This document shows, in pieces, positions 19,656 to 29,846 of a stretch of DNA of 64,000 bases. This DNA comes from Lodderomyces elongisporus. Lineage: Eukaryota > Ascomycota > Pichiomycetes > Serinales > Debaryomycetaceae. The DNA lies in the NCBI RefSeq assembly GCF_030384665.1, contig NC_083674.1, positions 1,984,001 to 2,048,000 of the forward strand. The letters are read 5' to 3'. The notes beneath the pieces are model-generated. The model did no database searches. It was not told the DNA's origin and worked only from the letters and a program-made list of their open reading frames with translations. How positions within the stretch are numbered: the stretch's first letter is position 1; each line of letters starts with the position of its first letter. The translations under genes and the position numbers were made by a program.

Positions 19656-19681
19656 TGTGTAGTGCTCTAATGCACTACACA
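19656..19681. repeat. Perfect 10-bp inverted repeat with 6-nt loop
   Basis: TGTGTAGTGC and its exact complement GCACTACACA flank TCTAAT, 14 bp downstream of the third TGACGTAA site. Confidence 0.9.
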
Positions 19682-21113
19682 TAAGAAAAGAATCAAACGA
19701 TGTTTCTCTCTTTTACGACACGCACACACACATATACATAAGAAAGTGAGAAACAAACATCTACACATACATACAAAGACTGCGCATTCAAGATTTTTTT
19801 TTCCGTTTTCCTTTGTTCAACAAAAAGAAAAAAAAAGGAAAAAAAAGAACAAAAAAAACAGCAAGATTTTTGGTTAGTCATATCACGTGACTTGACCTGG
19901 GAATTTGCGGAACAAATAAAATTTTATTTTGTGATCTCATCATAACCTTAATAATTCAAGAACCTCGCAACCGGGCTATTCGCAGCTGATAACAACAGAG
20001 CAAAACAGCAAAAGAGTATGAAGAAGCAGAAGAAAGATTAGTGAGAGTGTCAGAGAGGGTGTGTGTGTGTGTCAGAGAGAGAAAGAAAAGGACAATGCAA
20101 TACTAAACTAAATTGAATTAGTGTTATCTTTATCACCTACTGGCAAAATAGGTTATCGTTTTGTAAAATTTACCCAACAACAAAGACCAACAAAGAAAAG
20201 AGAAGAATCAATGAATACAAAAAACAACACACACTCTAACACACACACACATAACCTTTGACCTATTTGCATCGTCTATTGTAAGTCTCTCAAAAAAAAT
20301 TTTTTTTTTGGCTTCCTTATTTGCACTATACTTTTATTTTAAGCTTTTTGTGCAACCATCTCTTCCATCTCCTAGTATATTTTTTTTTATCTCCTTTTCT
20401 CTTTTTCGTTATAGATTGTCTCTTGCCCCTTACTTGAACGATTTAGTAACCAATCTACAACTGGGACTGGATGTACATTATTCTTTTCTTCTTCAATCCA
20501 TTGTAAAGATTGTTTGAAGAGACCCCCCCCCCCCCAAAAAAAAAAAAACCAACAAAAAAAAAACAAAAAACGACTCAAGTTAAAACGGAAGTTCAAATCC
20601 ACAGTTTTTTTTTTTTTTTTCTTTCTTTGTGAGTCTTTTGTAAATTTAAATTTTTATTTTTTTTTATTTATTAATTTTAATATTTTGTTTTTGGCTACTT
20701 TACATCCCCAGCAGACGATTCAAGCCAATCCTCAAATTCACCGCCTTCATCGGTTTACAGATATATCTATATCTATATGTATCTATATGTATCTATATAT
20801 ATATAGACACAGCTACACCCCGTCCTTTTCTCTCTCTCTATTCATTTGTTTCTTTCTTTTTCTTCTTAACATTGACCTTAAGATATCTTTTCTTTTTTTT
20901 CCTCCGTTCAAAGTGTGGCACTTCAGAAGATTAACCAATAGCAGATTGCTACCTCTACTGCCGTTCACAGCATCCCCAACACCAAATCTTAACAAGTCTT
21001 TCGCGTTGACAGCATTAGTCTCAACACCTCAATCGAGCCCATCTCCCAACACCAATCGAGCCCATACTCTTACAGCTGAATCTCGACGACTGTTCAATAC
21101 ATCCACTTTTGCA

Positions 21114-21941
21114 ATGGGAAGAGAAAATATACAACACTATTTACAAGAACAAACCCAGGACCCCGTAAAGGAGTTGGATATCTCCTCAGGAAGAAATAGC
21201 GATGACGAGTCCTCAGCACAAGAGAAGCCTAACCCAAAGAGAGTGACCACATCGCATTCAAATTTCCCATTCACACTCTCAAAGGACTCAACCATCACCG
21301 ATTACCTCAACAACAATAAATACTTTATCGACTCCATCCAACACAACCATGGACTGGAAATATTCGACCTCAACAGCAAAGGTCAATCCCCACACACCTT
21401 GTGGATCGGCTGCTCGGACTCACGTGCAGGCGATGGCTGTCTTGCAACATTACCAGGTGAAGTATTTGTCCACCGCAACATTGCAAACATCATCAATGCC
21501 AACGACATCTCCTCTCAAGGTGTGATTCAATTCGCGATTGATGTTTTGAAAGTGCGCAAGATTATTGTATGTGGCCACACAGATTGCGGTGGTGTTTGGG
21601 CCTCGCTCTCGTCAAAGAAAATCGGTGGTGTCTTGGACCTTTGGCTCAACCCAGTGCGCCACATTAGAGCTCAGAACTTGGACCTCTTAAACCAATTGAA
21701 CTCTGACCCTCGTGCCAAGGCAAAGAAATTGGCTGAATTAAACGTCATCAGTAGTGTCACTGCAATCAAGAGACATCCATCAGCCACACAAGCATTGAAG
21801 GAAGGCAAGATTGAAGTTTGGGGAATGATGTACGATGTGGCCACAGGATACTTGTCTGAAGTGGAAATCCCCACAGATGAATTCCACGACTTGTTCCATG
21901 TCCACGACGAAGAGGTTGCAGGCGAACACAATGCGCATTAA
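21114..21941 (+). CDS. NCE103: NCE103, beta-class carbonic anhydrase
   Basis: 275 residues from ATG 21114 (MGRENIQHY). The frame is open much further upstream, but those ~200 codons are mostly homopolymer translation. The chosen start also matches how I recall Candida homologues beginning. Beta-CA signatures: Cys100 and Asp102 in GCSDSRAGD, and His155 and Cys158 in CGHTDCGG, give the zinc site and the Asp-Arg dyad. FVHRNIANI and SSQGVIQFAIDVLKV are further family blocks. It interconverts CO2 and bicarbonate and supplies bicarbonate for carboxylases in ambient air. Candidate bZIP sites lie 1.5-1.7 kb upstream. The 67 codons just before the ATG read as a mitochondrial-type presequence without an AUG. 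Confidence 0.95.
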   Translation: MGRENIQHYLQEQTQDPVKELDISSGRNSDDESSAQEKPNPKRVTTSHSNFPFTLSKDSTITDYLNNNKYFIDSIQHNHGLEIFDLNSKGQSPHTLWIGCSDSRAGDGCLATLPGEVFVHRNIANIINANDISSQGVIQFAIDVLKVRKIIVCGHTDCGGVWASLSSKKIGGVLDLWLNPVRHIRAQNLDLLNQLNSDPRAKAKKLAELNVISSVTAIKRHPSATQALKEGKIEVWGMMYDVATGYLSEVEIPTDEFHDLFHVHDEEVAGEHNAH

Positions 21942-22349
21942 AGTGGTGTTTGAAATTTTGACAACAGAATCGATAATAGAATAGACAACAAGTGACAACA
22001 GAATAGATTTGATTGTCAAACTTTTAGCTTCTTTTCTTTTCTTTTCTTTTTTCATCTTTGTCCTCATCAATGTTTTTTAATTTTGTTTTTTTTGTTTCTT
22101 ATTTTTTATTTATTATTTATTTATTTATTTGTTTTTATTTATTATTCTATTTTTAGGCTATATTCATTTGGTATGGCTAAAGTTAGTTTAATCTAGTTTA
22201 TAGAGGTTTATACACCAACAATAGAGATCATAAAAGATCAATCGGCTCATACTAGCATTCCCTAGTCTTTTTTCCTTTTTTTTCCTTTTCTTCCTTTTTT
22301 CTTTTTTTTTTCTCTTTTTTCCCTTTTTTTTCTAGGAGTGTGTACCTTT
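21942..22349. other. Convergent 3' region, NCE103 / LOG gene
   Basis: T-rich 3' flank with TTTA/TTTC repeats. No gene seen. Confidence 0.6.
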
Positions 22350-23141
22350 TCAAGTCGTATCCCATTTCAAGTTGAATCTGCCTTCAGGAACAACATAGTT
22401 TTCAATGGCATCGACAACCTCATCTACAGTATTAGCAACCTTGATAATCTCGCCATTCTTCTTTGAGACAAATTCATTCTTAATCGCCTCTTGTATAAAT
22501 GTCAAAAAGGAATCGTAAAACCCGCCCATATTGAAAATCACAATTGGTTTATTATGAATATTCAATTGCTGCCATGTCACGACTTCCATCAACTCCTCCA
22601 ATGTTCCGTATCCGCCAGGCAAGGCAATAAACGCATTTGCCTCTTGAGCCATAAGTCTTTTTCTTGTATGCATATCTTTGACCAACGTAGTCTTTCCGTA
22701 TTTCTTAGAGTCGGGGATCGGAGTTGAGCCATCATGGTTATCGATGGACTCTTTCAACTTGGCATTTAACTCATCCTCGGAAGAAGAGCCATTTATTCCC
22801 CTATCAGTATTTATGGCTTCTTCTTTACGTTCACGAGAAATGAGTGCCTCGGGAATGATTCCATGGACATAACCTCCATTGCTTGCGCATCCACTAGCCA
22901 CAGCACCCATCAATCCGGTGGAGCCACCCCCATATACCAACCCCCAGTTCTTTGAGGCAAGTTTCTCACCGAGTTGCGCAGCAGCATCAGCGTATACGGC
23001 TTTATTACCAAACGACGAGCCGCAAAAGACACACACTGTTGTCGTTGGTGGTTGTGGTGGTTGTGGTTGTGGTGGTTGTGGTGGTTGTGAAGTTTCTGTT
23101 GGTGTCGAAGTAGTACCTGTGGATTTATATTCTTGAGTCAT
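22350..23141 (-). CDS. LOG-family nucleoside monophosphate phosphoribohydrolase (YJL055W type)
   Basis: 263 residues. After a Pro/Gln/Thr-rich N-terminus (about residues 10-33), a Rossmann-type fold starts at VCVFCGSSFG. The nucleotide-binding GGGSTGLMG follows, and then the hallmark PGGYGTLEELMEVVTW of the LOG / lysine-decarboxylase-like family. Members remove ribose phosphate from cytokinin-type or other nucleoside 5'-monophosphates. In yeast, YJL055W is implicated in handling purine-analogue nucleotides. An insert with acidic and Ser residues (about 120-150) sits between the two motifs. The older annotation 'lysine decarboxylase' would be misleading. Convergent with NCE103. Confidence 0.9.
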   Translation of the reverse strand: MTQEYKSTGTTSTPTETSQPPQPPQPQPPQPPTTTVCVFCGSSFGNKAVYADAAAQLGEKLASKNWGLVYGGGSTGLMGAVASGCASNGGYVHGIIPEALISRERKEEAINTDRGINGSSSEDELNAKLKESIDNHDGSTPIPDSKKYGKTTLVKDMHTRKRLMAQEANAFIALPGGYGTLEELMEVVTWQQLNIHNKPIVIFNMGGFYDSFLTFIQEAIKNEFVSKKNGEIIKVANTVDEVVDAIENYVVPEGRFNLKWDTT

Positions 23142-24834
23142 AATGAATAGAGAAGCACGTATCGATTTGTTTTTTTTTTATCTGATTTCAAAGTATTGAT
23201 TGATAACTTTTTTTGGTTTCAATGTTGGAGTTGTTGTTATATATATATATATTTATTTTTCTTTTTTGAACAATAATTTTATTTGAATATAAAAAAATGA
23301 ACAGAGGCAATTTCGTAGGTATTAATTACTTTTTTCAAGAGTTTTATACGGGACAAATTTGTAGAAATTATAAATTGTGTTGAATACGATATCTGTTACG
23401 CTCACGCTCTTGCCATATCGGGTTTATCAAGAGAAATCAATTATGAAGGACGCAATGTCGGGGGCAACCCAAGCTTGTTGTGGTTGATGTGCGCTACCTA
23501 CTATTCGATACGATTAGATTAGATCCGCTAAACAAGTGCAACTCCGACGGAACAAGATATGTGAAAAAAACAAAGTTTATGTATGTGTGGGGGGAGGGGG
23601 AAGAGTGGAAAAAAGGAGAAAGAACAAAAACAAACATATGGGAAACAAGAATGGTAACTATTGAGTATGAGAATTGGTATAGTGTCTTCCAATGGAAATT
23701 GATGATAGCGATAAAGATAATAAAGGTTCATTGCGATGCACCTATTGATTTGGACCAATTATTTTCGATGATAAAGAAACCAAAATGTAAACATAAAAAG
23801 AAACAAAAAAAAAAGAAGGACGAAAATACTAAAATCTTGATCAAGTACAAATATTGGCAAGAGAAAAAAAAAAAAGTAGTTTCTGGAATGAGAAATGTTT
23901 AAACAAACACATTAAGAAGTACAATTTGAAGTTTGATGATAATTTTCTTTATCTCAAGTATGAAGTAAATGCAATGCAACTGTTAGTGTGAAAAGTATAG
24001 CTTGCTTTTTATTTTTTGACAAGCTCCATAGCAAATAAAAATGAGACTCAATTGAATATATATTTTTACATGAAAAAAAAAGGATCGTATATTTCACGTG
24101 ACACAACGATAGTTTCTTGCCCATAAATTTGCTCCTTTTCGATCTAAGACATTTGTACAACTTTTCATTTCAAATCAGAGTTCTTATAAGGAAAAAAAAA
24201 GAAATAGAATAAGTATTTTCCGCCAATGAAAAATTTGTCTGTTGTTCATCAATTTTGTATTTATCTATTGGTGTTTTCCTTCAGCATAGCCACAATCGAT
24301 TTGGAAATCTCAAGTAGAGACACAACCACGACGAGAACTCGCATTTTGGTTAAGGTGTGTTTGTTTGTGTGTGTGTATGTTTGTGTGTATGTGTTTTTTT
24401 TTTTTCTTTGTTTGTTTCTTGAAACTGCGAATAAACCGCAATGAGTTTTGTCTTTTTTTTTTTAGAAGAAAAAGAAGAATAGTTGGCTTTTTGTGTCATT
24501 TAATTTTCACTTGGGAAACTTCCATACGGAACTTAATTCAAGGAACGAGTTTTCAGCCTTTTGGAAAAAAAACAAAGCAAAAATATATTATACCATCACC
24601 CCCCCCCACCATTACTACATGACGGTGAGCTCAAGATAGGTAGAAACCAAATAGCAACAGCCAAGTCAATATCATTTATAGAGGGTTCAAGAATAACCAA
24701 GTTGCATTTTTTTAATTTTCCTATTTGTTTTCCTCTATTTTATACCGTTTCTTGTCACCCTCGACACCAAAACAGTTGCCAATTTCTCATCAAACTTTTT
24801 TAAATAACCCTAGTCACAATAATCACAAACAGAG
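23142..24834. other. 1.7 kb divergent intergenic region, LOG gene / beta-mannosyltransferase
   Basis: No gene supported. It has a (TA)n near 23239, a CACGTG E-box at 24095-24100 (TTCACGTGAC), GT-rich and T-rich runs at 24355-24410, and a C9 run near 24600. Two ORFs (23480-23902, 140 aa; 24226-24444, 72 aa with a hydrophobic start) lack coding character and are listed as rejected. Confidence 0.6.
24095..24100. promoter_or_regulatory. E-box CACGTG (Cbf1-type)
   Basis: CACGTG within TTCACGTGAC, upstream of the beta-mannosyltransferase. Confidence 0.45.
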
Positions 24835-26868
24835 ATGCTTGGACTACAACGACTAAAGCTCAAAATGCGTCAGGTACTATACAGTGACTTCTCGGACTTG
24901 AACTTGTCTACAAATGGTAAAAAGCGCAAAAGTTATTTGCTGATTATAATTGTACTTTGTATAATATACACAATTTACCAATTTTTCTTCAACCCATGGA
25001 AGGCGTTCCGTTTGTTCCCAACTATAAACATCATCAAAGTCCCAGCCAACCAAATAGAAGATTCGAAACCACGCTTGACAAATGCAAACACTGACACATC
25101 AGGCTTGTTTTCCTTTCCACCACCATCATCATCATCATCATCGTCATCATCGTTGTCAAAGATATTTCCCTTGAGCAATTCCTTTATCAAATCAAACCAG
25201 TTTTATCCAATTTCGCTTAAAACATTCACAGATCCTTATCCCTTGATTGTTGGCAAACCGCCAAAATATGATTTCCAAGAAGAGTTTATGTGTTCTGAAT
25301 TGGAGTTTGAAGATTCATTCGAACATACTGGACAGGCTTACCTTAATGCCAACTTGGCTCTTTTACTAAACAAGATCAATGGAATTGAAGAGTACAAAAA
25401 CCTAATTCAACAAGCCAAAAAGCGATTTCGACCTACCATTCCCGAGCAAAAACAGTGGTTCCGTTTTGGAGGCTCTAGTGTCTGGTTGCCTCAATTCAAA
25501 GTGCATTACATGGTAAGTCGTGTATTGTACTCGCCCCAAGGTGTTCCAAATAAGGCATACGTTTCATTTTTATACATACAGATTTATGATGAAAATTGGC
25601 AAGAACTACCTCAAGGCACAAAGTTAACAATTCCGTTTGAAGAAGTGAAGGTAAAGTATCAGGGCAATTACGATGGGTCGTTCACCAAGTCGGGGGCAGA
25701 GTCAAAATTGGGATTTAGAGAAACCGAGTTTCCGCAAATATTACCAATTCCATTTGATTACTCCTTAAAAACAGAAAAGAATAAATACTATTATGGACCA
25801 GAGGATCCTCGAATCTTGCTCCACGAAAACCCTTTGGGGTTTGAGGAGCCATTAATTGTGTTCAATATGAAGGACTTGAAGATTGAGAAAAGAACAATGT
25901 TTATGTACAAGCCATTTAGCAACATCTTGAAGCTACTTAAGAAACGCAATGAGAAATATGCATATGTTGAGAAGAACTGGACGCCATTCTTTAACCCTGT
26001 ACTAGCTAAAAAGGACCAGATAAATTTTATTTACACAATAGTACCGCTTTCTATTTTGACGTGTAATGTTCAGCTGGGTATTTGTGACTATTTACAAAAG
26101 GGTGCCAAGAAGAATTTCAACTACGTTGGCGCTTTAAGAGGTGGTACACAGTTGGTTCCGCTTCCTCTAGCAGATCTACCCGCTTCACTTAAGTCACAAC
26201 TTGCAGTGCCCAAGAATAGACAAATATACCTTGGTTGGGCAAGAGCACATTTGAACAAATGTGGGTGCGGTGAATCCATGTATCGACCAAATATGATTCT
26301 TCTTATTGAGGATTACAATGCGGACACCAATACATACTATTACAAGATTGGTGATGTCTCGTCCTATTTTGATTTTGGTGCCTATGTTCCACCCTGGACT
26401 TTACCCAAGAAGGATACGAAAACTGGACAGATGTTGTTCCCGGGGGATGATTTTGCTCCCAGGCATTGCGAGGGCCGGAATGTTCTTATCCCAAACTCTA
26501 TTGCGTATTGGCAGATCAAGTCTGTTACCACCAACAATGGCCGCAAGACAATTGAAAACTATCAAGATTCGGCATTTGCGTTATCAAGCACGGTATCATT
26601 CAATGATTACATGGGAGTCACATTATCTGCAGCTGACCAAGATGTCTCTATAGTGCATCTCAAAGGGTTGCTAAACTATATAGTGAAGCTTCCCTCATTG
26701 TTTGACGAAGAGACTGTGGTTCTATCCGATACGAATTTTGGCATTAGAGGATCGGATTGGAATAATAAATGTGCAATGTACCTGAGCCACCGTTATTGTA
26801 GGGAGTATGCATTAGTTGGTGGTCACATTGAAGAAGACGAACCAGACGACCCAGCAAGCCCTGTTTAA
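24835..26868 (+). CDS. Beta-mannosyltransferase (BMT family)
   Basis: 677 residues. A short cytosolic tail is followed by one signal-anchor helix (about residues 34-53, SYLLIIIVLCIIYTIYQF), a type II Golgi topology. A Ser run lies at about 98-108. The luminal domain has the BMT landmarks EEFMCSELEFEDSF, KQWFRFGGSSVWLPQFKVHY, YYYGPEDPRILL, MFMYKPF, GGTQLVPLPLADLP, GWARAHLNKCGCGESMYRPN and GRNVLIPNSIAYW. The Candida albicans paralogues BMT1-9 add beta-1,2-linked mannose to cell-wall mannan or phospholipomannan. Saccharomyces lacks the family. Which paralogue this is cannot be settled by eye. The gene sits between divergent and tandem single-copy genes, with no second BMT nearby. Confidence 0.9.
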   Translation: MLGLQRLKLKMRQVLYSDFSDLNLSTNGKKRKSYLLIIIVLCIIYTIYQFFFNPWKAFRLFPTINIIKVPANQIEDSKPRLTNANTDTSGLFSFPPPSSSSSSSSSLSKIFPLSNSFIKSNQFYPISLKTFTDPYPLIVGKPPKYDFQEEFMCSELEFEDSFEHTGQAYLNANLALLLNKINGIEEYKNLIQQAKKRFRPTIPEQKQWFRFGGSSVWLPQFKVHYMVSRVLYSPQGVPNKAYVSFLYIQIYDENWQELPQGTKLTIPFEEVKVKYQGNYDGSFTKSGAESKLGFRETEFPQILPIPFDYSLKTEKNKYYYGPEDPRILLHENPLGFEEPLIVFNMKDLKIEKRTMFMYKPFSNILKLLKKRNEKYAYVEKNWTPFFNPVLAKKDQINFIYTIVPLSILTCNVQLGICDYLQKGAKKNFNYVGALRGGTQLVPLPLADLPASLKSQLAVPKNRQIYLGWARAHLNKCGCGESMYRPNMILLIEDYNADTNTYYYKIGDVSSYFDFGAYVPPWTLPKKDTKTGQMLFPGDDFAPRHCEGRNVLIPNSIAYWQIKSVTTNNGRKTIENYQDSAFALSSTVSFNDYMGVTLSAADQDVSIVHLKGLLNYIVKLPSLFDEETVVLSDTNFGIRGSDWNNKCAMYLSHRYCREYALVGGHIEEDEPDDPASPV

Positions 26869-27077
26869 TGCAATAGTTTTACCAAAAAAAATGAATAAAT
26901 GAATAAATTAAATAAACAAATATATACAAACTAGATATATAATATAGATATGAACATCACGCAAAGCAGATTGTTTAATTCTAGAATTGAGTAAAATCAA
27001 AGAAACAAAAAACACGAAAATGGAAAAATGAAAAAATGAAAAAAAAAAGAAACAATTTCTTACGTACGTTCAAGAAC

Positions 27078-27083
27078 CACGTG
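27078..27083. promoter_or_regulatory. E-box CACGTG (Cbf1-type)
   Basis: CACGTG within CCACGTGAC, upstream of the MFS exporter. Confidence 0.45.
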
Positions 27084-27209
27084 ACTTTCACAAGGTATTG
27101 TCTGTCAAAAATTGTAGAAAAATAAAATTATAAAAACAAAAATATTCTCTGCGCTCACTTATCTTCACTCATCCTCATCTAGCCTTATTTTGCCCTCGAA
27201 TGCCGAAAT

Positions 27210-27226
27210 TTCTAGAACTTCAAGAA
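27210..27226. promoter_or_regulatory. Heat-shock-element-like TTCnnGAA pair
   Basis: TTCTAGAA, one base, then TTCAAGAA: two inverted nTTC/GAA units 575 bp upstream of the MFS exporter. The spacing between the two units is 1 nt rather than the usual 2 nt, so Hsf1 binding is only a suggestion. Confidence 0.3.
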
Positions 27227-27800
27227 TACTTTTTAACAGTTTTGAAAAATAAGAAATATGCTGTCTTTCGACGTATTCTTTATTTTAGTGAACGTGAAAA
27301 GTTTAGTGCCGTGCCATCGCGTCTTAATTTTTGCTATTTTTTTCTTTGTCTTGTATTTTGCTCTTTAGATTTCTTTTTTTTTTCTATTGTACTTTTCCTC
27401 CGATAGCCGAAATCTGCATCTTTGCAGCAAATTTGTTGCCGCGAAAAGACTTTTCTTGGAACCAAAATGGAAGGGGGGGGGGGAAAGCCGTTTAATTGAC
27501 AGAAGAACGCATCCAAATAAGGAAGAAAGGGCAAAGCATTAGAGCCAAGAAGGGTTTTGTCACATCCTGTCACATCCTATGTCAAATGCCTTTCTATTCA
27601 TTCTTGTTTATATAGTCCTGGTATTCCCCTCATCTAATTCTTCACAACTTTTAATTTTCTCTTCTCTTAATGATGTTTGTTTATACCACAACTTGTATTA
27701 TAATTACCACACTCTTTTAATAGAAACAATTTAGATATATATATTATAATCTAGAAGCCAAGTATAAAGAATAAGAAAAAATCAACAACCAGAGATTACG

Positions 27801-29846
27801 ATGAGTGAAAAGGGTGAAGAAAAACACTCATTTGAGCAAAAGCAAAGAGAATTGTCTGCATATACAAGCGAATCCTCTGTTGAGCAACCCATCGAGTTAA
27901 CTGCATCACACTACAACCAGCTCCATGTTAACAATAACAATAACAACAACAATAACAACAATAATCAAATTAAAAAAAGTCGTTCTGGAAGCATTGCCTC
28001 ATTTACGAAAAAGTCCTTGGACAGTGTACGAAAAAGCCTTCAAGGAGATATTGAAAGTTTCAAAAGCTTCAACAGTAACAACAACGATTACGATAATGAT
28101 GACAGTAATGCGCATAATAACAATGCGCACTATTCCATTAAGCAGATTTACGGTGATTTAGATAGCAATGAGATCAGGTTGCAACGTACAGCAACAAGAA
28201 GGACAATTATCAGTGAGATTGAGAATCGGATAGTAGCTGATGACAATAGTCAGGAACACCTTGCTTTTAATGATATTGAAAAACAAAAAAAGATCAGAGG
28301 GGACGATGTGATTGAAGATCAAATTGTTCCTATCCAACAGCACGGAGAAGAGTTTACAAAAATCGATCCTGAATTAATCACTTGGCAAGGCACTAAGGAC
28401 CCTGAAGACCCTAGAAACTGGGATATCAAATTGAAAATTTATTTGTTGGGATTTGTCTCATTATACGCATTGGTTGCGCCAATGTCATCGAGTATGCTTT
28501 CCCCCGCAATGAGCGAAATAAGTGTTGATTTCAACATCCCGTCGCCAATCATGCAGGCCATGGTTGTCTCTATTCAAATTCTTGCATGGGCATTTGGACC
28601 GCTTATCATTGCACCGTTATCGGAATACGACAATATTGGGAGAAAACTAGTCCTTGACATATCATGCTGGATGTCTCTTTTCTTTAACTTGGGTTGCGCT
28701 TTCAGCCAAAACACAGCACAGATGATGGTGTGCAGGTTTATTGGTGGCTTGTTTGGGTGTGTGCCGATGAACGTTTGTGCTGGAGTCATTTCAGATATGT
28801 TTGATGCTAAACTGCGTAACGCAGCATTGGCCGGTTATTCGTTGGTGCCGTTGCTTGGGCCAGTAATTGCACCGCTCATCTCGGGCTTCATTGTTGACCA
28901 CATGCAATGGAGATGGTGTTTTTATGTGCTTTGTATATTCAACTTTGCTGTAGCAGCATCTGCCACCATTTTGTTCAAAGAGACTTATGCACCAACATTG
29001 CTTAAAAGGAAAGCCAATCAACTTAAAAAGGTTACTGGAAATGAAAACTTGCACACAATTTACGAAATCACCAATGGGGTTGAATCTACCTGGGGAAGAT
29101 TAACTCAGTGCATGGTTAGACCTGTCCATTTACTTCTTACGCACCCGATGGTGATTGGTCTTGGATCATTTATGGCGTTCACTTATGGATTCATGTACTT
29201 GATGATTATCACTTTCCCACAAATTTTCACACATCAATATGGTTACACAAAAAGTGTCACCGGCTTAATGTACATTCCAATGGGTGTTGGGTTCATTTTA
29301 GGTGTTGTGTTTTGGACATTCATGGTTGGTAAGACGTATACTCGTTTGACAAATCGCAACAATGGTGTGTCAAAGCCAGAATTTAGACTTCCCTGTCTCA
29401 TTGCGTGTGCTATATTCATTCCGGTGGGGCTCATTTGGTTTGGCTGGTCGGCGCAATACCAATTGCATTGGATCATGCCTGGTATTGGCTCTGCAATTTT
29501 TGCATTTGGCTTGGTTTGTGTCTTCCAAACTATCCAAAACTATTTGATTGATATGAACACCAGATTTGCCGCAAGCTCGGTTGCTGCAGCAGCATTATTC
29601 AGAAGCTTGTTTGGTTTTACGTTTCCACTTTTTGCAAGAAAAATGTACAGTGCAATGGGATATGGTTGGGGAAACACAATGTGTGCTTTTATTGGTATTG
29701 CATTGGGTATTCCATTCCCCATCTTTTGTTATTTGTACGGAGAGAAATTAAGAGGCTGGTATGATGCCAAGTACGAGGCAAAACAAATAAAACGGGAGAT
29801 GAAGTCGTTGGAAAAGTTGAAGGAGAAGCAAAGTGTGGTGGTATAA
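27801..29846 (+). CDS. MFS drug:H+ antiporter-1 type exporter (Nag3/Nag4, Yhk8-like)
   Basis: 681 residues. A ~205-residue cytosolic N-terminus is polar, with an Asn run (about 44-56). The DHA1 lead-in WQGTKDPEDPRNWD is followed by 12 predicted membrane helices. The first half contains the GRK loop (YDNIGRKLVLD) and the antiporter-type motif GYSLVPLLGPVIAPLISGF (motif C). A central loop (TYAPTLLKRKANQLKK) separates it from helices 7-12. This is the organisation of fungal multidrug/polyamine exporters such as Tpo1, Flu1, Mdr1, and the Nag3/Nag4 proteins of the Candida GlcNAc cluster. The substrate cannot be read from sequence, and no NAG catabolic genes are adjacent. CTG in FDAKLRNAAL would be Ser, a polar residue as in relatives. 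Confidence 0.88.
   Translation: MSEKGEEKHSFEQKQRELSAYTSESSVEQPIELTASHYNQLHVNNNNNNNNNNNNQIKKSRSGSIASFTKKSLDSVRKSLQGDIESFKSFNSNNNDYDNDDSNAHNNNAHYSIKQIYGDLDSNEIRLQRTATRRTIISEIENRIVADDNSQEHLAFNDIEKQKKIRGDDVIEDQIVPIQQHGEEFTKIDPELITWQGTKDPEDPRNWDIKLKIYLLGFVSLYALVAPMSSSMLSPAMSEISVDFNIPSPIMQAMVVSIQILAWAFGPLIIAPLSEYDNIGRKLVLDISCWMSLFFNLGCAFSQNTAQMMVCRFIGGLFGCVPMNVCAGVISDMFDAKLRNAALAGYSLVPLLGPVIAPLISGFIVDHMQWRWCFYVLCIFNFAVAASATILFKETYAPTLLKRKANQLKKVTGNENLHTIYEITNGVESTWGRLTQCMVRPVHLLLTHPMVIGLGSFMAFTYGFMYLMIITFPQIFTHQYGYTKSVTGLMYIPMGVGFILGVVFWTFMVGKTYTRLTNRNNGVSKPEFRLPCLIACAIFIPVGLIWFGWSAQYQLHWIMPGIGSAIFAFGLVCVFQTIQNYLIDMNTRFAASSVAAAALFRSLFGFTFPLFARKMYSAMGYGWGNTMCAFIGIALGIPFPIFCYLYGEKLRGWYDAKYEAKQIKREMKSLEKLKEKQSVVV

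Larger units (their letters stand above)
18763..21113. other. 2.35 kb divergent intergenic region, IRC5 / NCE103
   Basis: No protein gene supported. In order it holds: the MluI-box palindrome; a GT/GA-rich stretch; E-boxes CACGTG at 19052, 19553 and 19884; a TATA box at 19111; a higher-complexity block 19140-19310; a (TAAAAAAAA)5 array; three TGACGTAA sites; a 10-bp hairpin; poly-C 13 followed by poly-A at 20523-20547; and a (TATC)-type run to 20806. A presequence-like open frame at 20913-21113 is described under findings. Confidence 0.65.
26869..27800. promoter_or_regulatory. 0.9 kb promoter region of the MFS exporter
   Basis: Holds a CACGTG E-box at 27078-27083 (CCACGTGAC) and a heat-shock-element-like pair at 27210-27226. 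It also has two CCGA half-sites in TCCGATAGCCGAAATC at 27399-27414 and a run of 11 G at 27473-27483. No gene is supported; the ORF at 27200-27406 is AT-rich noise. Confidence 0.55.

Noticed and set aside
20514..20912. Upstream 133 codons of the NCE103 frame
   Set aside because: Phe/Lys/Tyr homopolymer and TATC repeat translation, not protein; only the last 67 codons before the ATG look coding.
23480..23902. 140-codon ORF between the LOG gene and the beta-mannosyltransferase
   Set aside because: Lys-rich and repeat-driven, no family features, no promoter signals; most likely chance.
24226..24444. 72-codon ORF with a hydrophobic start
   Set aside because: Second half is translation of a GT/T repeat; no homology recognised.
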